Shown here in pieces: positions 62,164-64,000 of a stretch of 64,000 nucleotides of DNA. Under the pieces are notes generated by a model. It made no database searches. It was not told the DNA's origin and was given only the letters and a program-made list of their open reading frames with translations. How positions within the stretch are numbered: the first letter of the stretch is position 1; the number at the start of each line of letters is the position of its first letter. Position numbers and translations under genes: made by a program. This stretch comes from Pyrus communis (taxonomy: Eukaryota; Streptophyta; Magnoliopsida; Rosales; Rosaceae): the NCBI RefSeq assembly GCF_963583255.1, contig NC_084816.1:22885344-22949343 (forward strand). Reading direction: 5' to 3'.

Positions 62164-63731
62164 TCTTTTTGACTTTCATATCAAAGATAATAGCTGATTG
62201 GCTCATAATTGCTATGCAGGTCTTCCTGATGAAAACTTGCTCATTTTAAAACGTATAATGGTAATTATTTGATCAATTAAATTTAGTGACAAAAAAATTG
62301 ATTTATTATTGTAAAAATTCAGCATTCATGTTGCGATAGTAATGACATTCTAGCTTTTGATTGTGAACATATCGCCTATTCTTTTCCCGTAGTTGGTCTA
62401 ATTTCATTTTTATTCTTGAAAATGTTTTATTGTTGACAAATCTTTATATGCATGTATCAGAATATTCAATGAAGTTCGTCTTCCTACTGCGCTTGTGCTG
62501 AAAAGCAGTGTTAAGACTATAATTCTTCTCTACTTATTGATACTTTCAGTTTTCTTATGGAATTCAAAGAATTATTTACATTCTCACTATTTGTTTCCTC
62601 TTTTGACTCATAAAGTAAATGCTTCTGTGAAGTTTCAAAATTTTCTGGCATTTACTTGTCGAATATGTTTTAAAGATTTAAAGTTTCTGGAATTCTATTT
62701 TTAAGAATGAGTGGTTGATAATTGTAACAGGTGGAGAGAGGGGCTGCTGTTTACTTAAGTGGTTTACGGGAAAAATATTTCGGTGAAATTTTTCTAAATG
62801 CCTCTAGTCGTCTTGGAGGTTCTCTATCAGCTGGAACATCAACCTCTGTCTTGAATGAATCATGGTTTGATTTCTATGGCTTGTTAGAGACAACTGATTC
62901 AATGACGTATGGAAGCAGAAACAGTTGGACTTTTGAAACATTGTTCCAGGACAGATTTAGACTGCATGGAGATTTCTATGAAGAAGGGTTGAACCATATT
63001 GCTAGATATGTAGAGTCTTTTGAATCTCAAGCAAATGAAATATGGCTTGTGTTTCATTATGAGGGCGTGTCTTTATCGAAGATTATGTATACCGTGGAAG
63101 AAGATACTAATGCTGATGAAAGAGCTGAAAAAGTGAACCATGTCCAGATGCTGCGTCCATCAAAGTGGTGGCATTGGTTGAAGACAACAGAAGCAGGAAA
63201 GGAGCAAATGCGCAGTCTTATATGGCAATTGGTGTGTCATGTCTTTAATTTTCATTGAATTTTTTTTATGCTCCGTCATTACTGATTTACATATTGCTAT
63301 CTTATATCATTGAGAAGTTTTCTATCAACAAAACATCAAATTACTAGTTAATCTAGTTCAGAAGATTTCTTTTTGTCGAACACTTCTGGGGTGTCAGTGT
63401 TTTGAACTTTGTCAAGTATGCTAGCTTTAATACAAGTACGTGCTTCGTGACTATCCCTACGCCTACGGAGTTGTCTAGTATAACTTAGACTGGTGAATCT
63501 TTCTTGCTTTTATTGGTATTTAAACTGAATTTGTTTGAAAAAAAAATCATGCTGGAACTTTTCATGAGTTTCTTTTCAGTCTTATTATGGGATCACGTAT
63601 ATTCATTTTTCTGCTCTTGTGCCTTTAGACCAATGCATTTATTTTAATACTTGATCTTTTTCATTTTGGCCAGTTGATGGCGTTGAAGTCCTGTCATGAC
63701 CGTAATATTACCCATAGAGATATCAAACCTG
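57980..63731 (+). CDS. PP2C51: PP2C phosphatase-protein kinase fusion with signal peptide (PP2C51 type), partial at 3' end
   Basis: Thirteen exons in the window: 57980-58274, 58441-58699, 58951-59056, 59139-59280, 59522-59786, 59951-60318, 60526-60599, 60683-60833, 61185-61368, 61996-62093, 62220-62260, 62731-63231, 63674-63731 (2,542 nt, 847 residues), continuing past 64000. Residues 1-28 form a signal peptide or anchor ([20 protein letters not shown]). All PP2C metal-site motifs are present: SLED (about 84), VAVFDGHNG (about 111-119), [30 protein letters not shown] and SMDNVAAV, so the phosphatase looks active. A linker of about 120 residues follows. The kinase starts near residue 615 with [10 protein letters not shown], the likely Lys in LLILKRIM, a long insert, and the catalytic loop THRDIKP. 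DFG and later motifs are off the edge. The resemblance to Arabidopsis At3g63340 (PP2C51) is from memory. Confidence 0.92.
58288..58336. repeat. (CT)n microsatellite in PP2C-kinase intron 1
   Basis: Starts 13 bp after the exon 1 donor at 58274 and fills about a third of the 166-bp intron. Confidence 0.9.
59372..59405. repeat. (CT)n microsatellite in PP2C-kinase intron 4
   Basis: About 16 CT units between exons ending 59280 and starting 59522. Confidence 0.9.
62120..62162. repeat. Poly(T) tract of about 42 nt in PP2C-kinase intron 10
   Basis: Lies in the 126-bp intron between exons 61996-62093 and 62220-62260, so one third of the intron is T. Reading through the donor gives an artificial poly-Phe frame (62016-62249). 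Confidence 0.9.
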
Positions 63732-64000
63732 GTGAGTTCATCGGTGTCATGTTATACTACACCTTAGTTATATATTGTGAAAACATACGTATAATAGTTT
63801 TGAAAAGGAAATTAATTGGCTAGAGCTGGTTGTACTTGTCTTAGCATTGTCTTTTTATTCTTGTTGGCCAATAAAAATATTATTTTAAGAGTATTTGGGA
63901 GGTAGTCAGACAAATTTAAATATCGAATAAGATGCACCTTTAAATCTACAATTTATTTTGAACCTTTCAAGTCGTACAGGATCCAATGGTATTTTCATTA
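63732..64000 (+). other. Intron of the PP2C-kinase gene running off the window
   Basis: Begins with GTGAGT after the codon for the residue following HRDIKP. No acceptor with a kinase-like exon is seen before the window ends. Confidence 0.75.

Noticed and set aside
62016..62249. 77-codon poly-Phe frame
   Set aside because: Created by reading the intronic poly(T) tract; the splice donor at 62093 and acceptor before 62220 give a phase-correct kinase reading.

Overview
The window is nuclear DNA from a flowering plant: large genes with many GT-AG introns, AT-rich spacers, CT/GA microsatellites in leaders, and plant-specific families. I infer a woody Rosaceae species, possibly apple/pear type. The inference rests on the form of the Cassandra-type LTRs at 17.1-18.1 kb, which I recall as abundant in that family, and needs a database search to confirm.

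Six protein-coding genes are supported; four are complete. (1) 75-13788, minus: the 5' four-fifths of a SPIRRIG-type BEACH protein, whose BEACH and WD40 exons lie off the left edge. (2) 20471-21676, minus: a beta-type p24 cargo receptor. (3) 22522-27962, plus: a JmjC/cupin dioxygenase of the JMJ31 type, head-to-head with the p24 gene. (4) 32253-35555, minus: an INDETERMINATE DOMAIN zinc-finger factor. (5) 44440-46519, minus: a class A heat stress factor closest to HSFA6B. (6) 57980 to beyond 63731, plus: a PP2C phosphatase fused to a protein kinase with an N-terminal signal peptide (PP2C51 type), running off the right edge. Exon junctions were read by hand; phases and lengths agree across every internal junction in all six.

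The spacers hold the mobile DNA. A Cassandra-like TRIM with three 284-bp LTRs (5S-derived promoter inside each) and two short internal segments sits in one 5-bp target duplication at 17.1-18.1 kb. Truncated LINE 3' ends lie at 9.65-10.29 kb (in an intron of the BEACH gene) and 18.25-18.55 kb, each with a perfect target duplication; a decayed one lies at 40.9-41.7 kb. One hairpin MITE family has copies at 14.4, 52.1 and 52.35 kb. A second family with 9-bp target duplications has copies at 31.4, 33.5 and about 35.7 kb, around and inside the zinc-finger gene. The 47-58 kb spacer holds a directly repeated 1.3-1.6 kb segment, a strong short hairpin, long (TA)n and poly(T) tracts, and a promoter-like cluster of ABREs with a TATA box but no gene after it.

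The genes are unrelated housekeeping and regulatory loci and do not form a cluster. I see no novel multi-gene system. The most interesting items are the tandem 5S-promoter TRIM, the phosphatase-kinase fusion with an alternative coding-like tail, the ownerless ABRE promoter and the 55.4-kb hairpin.
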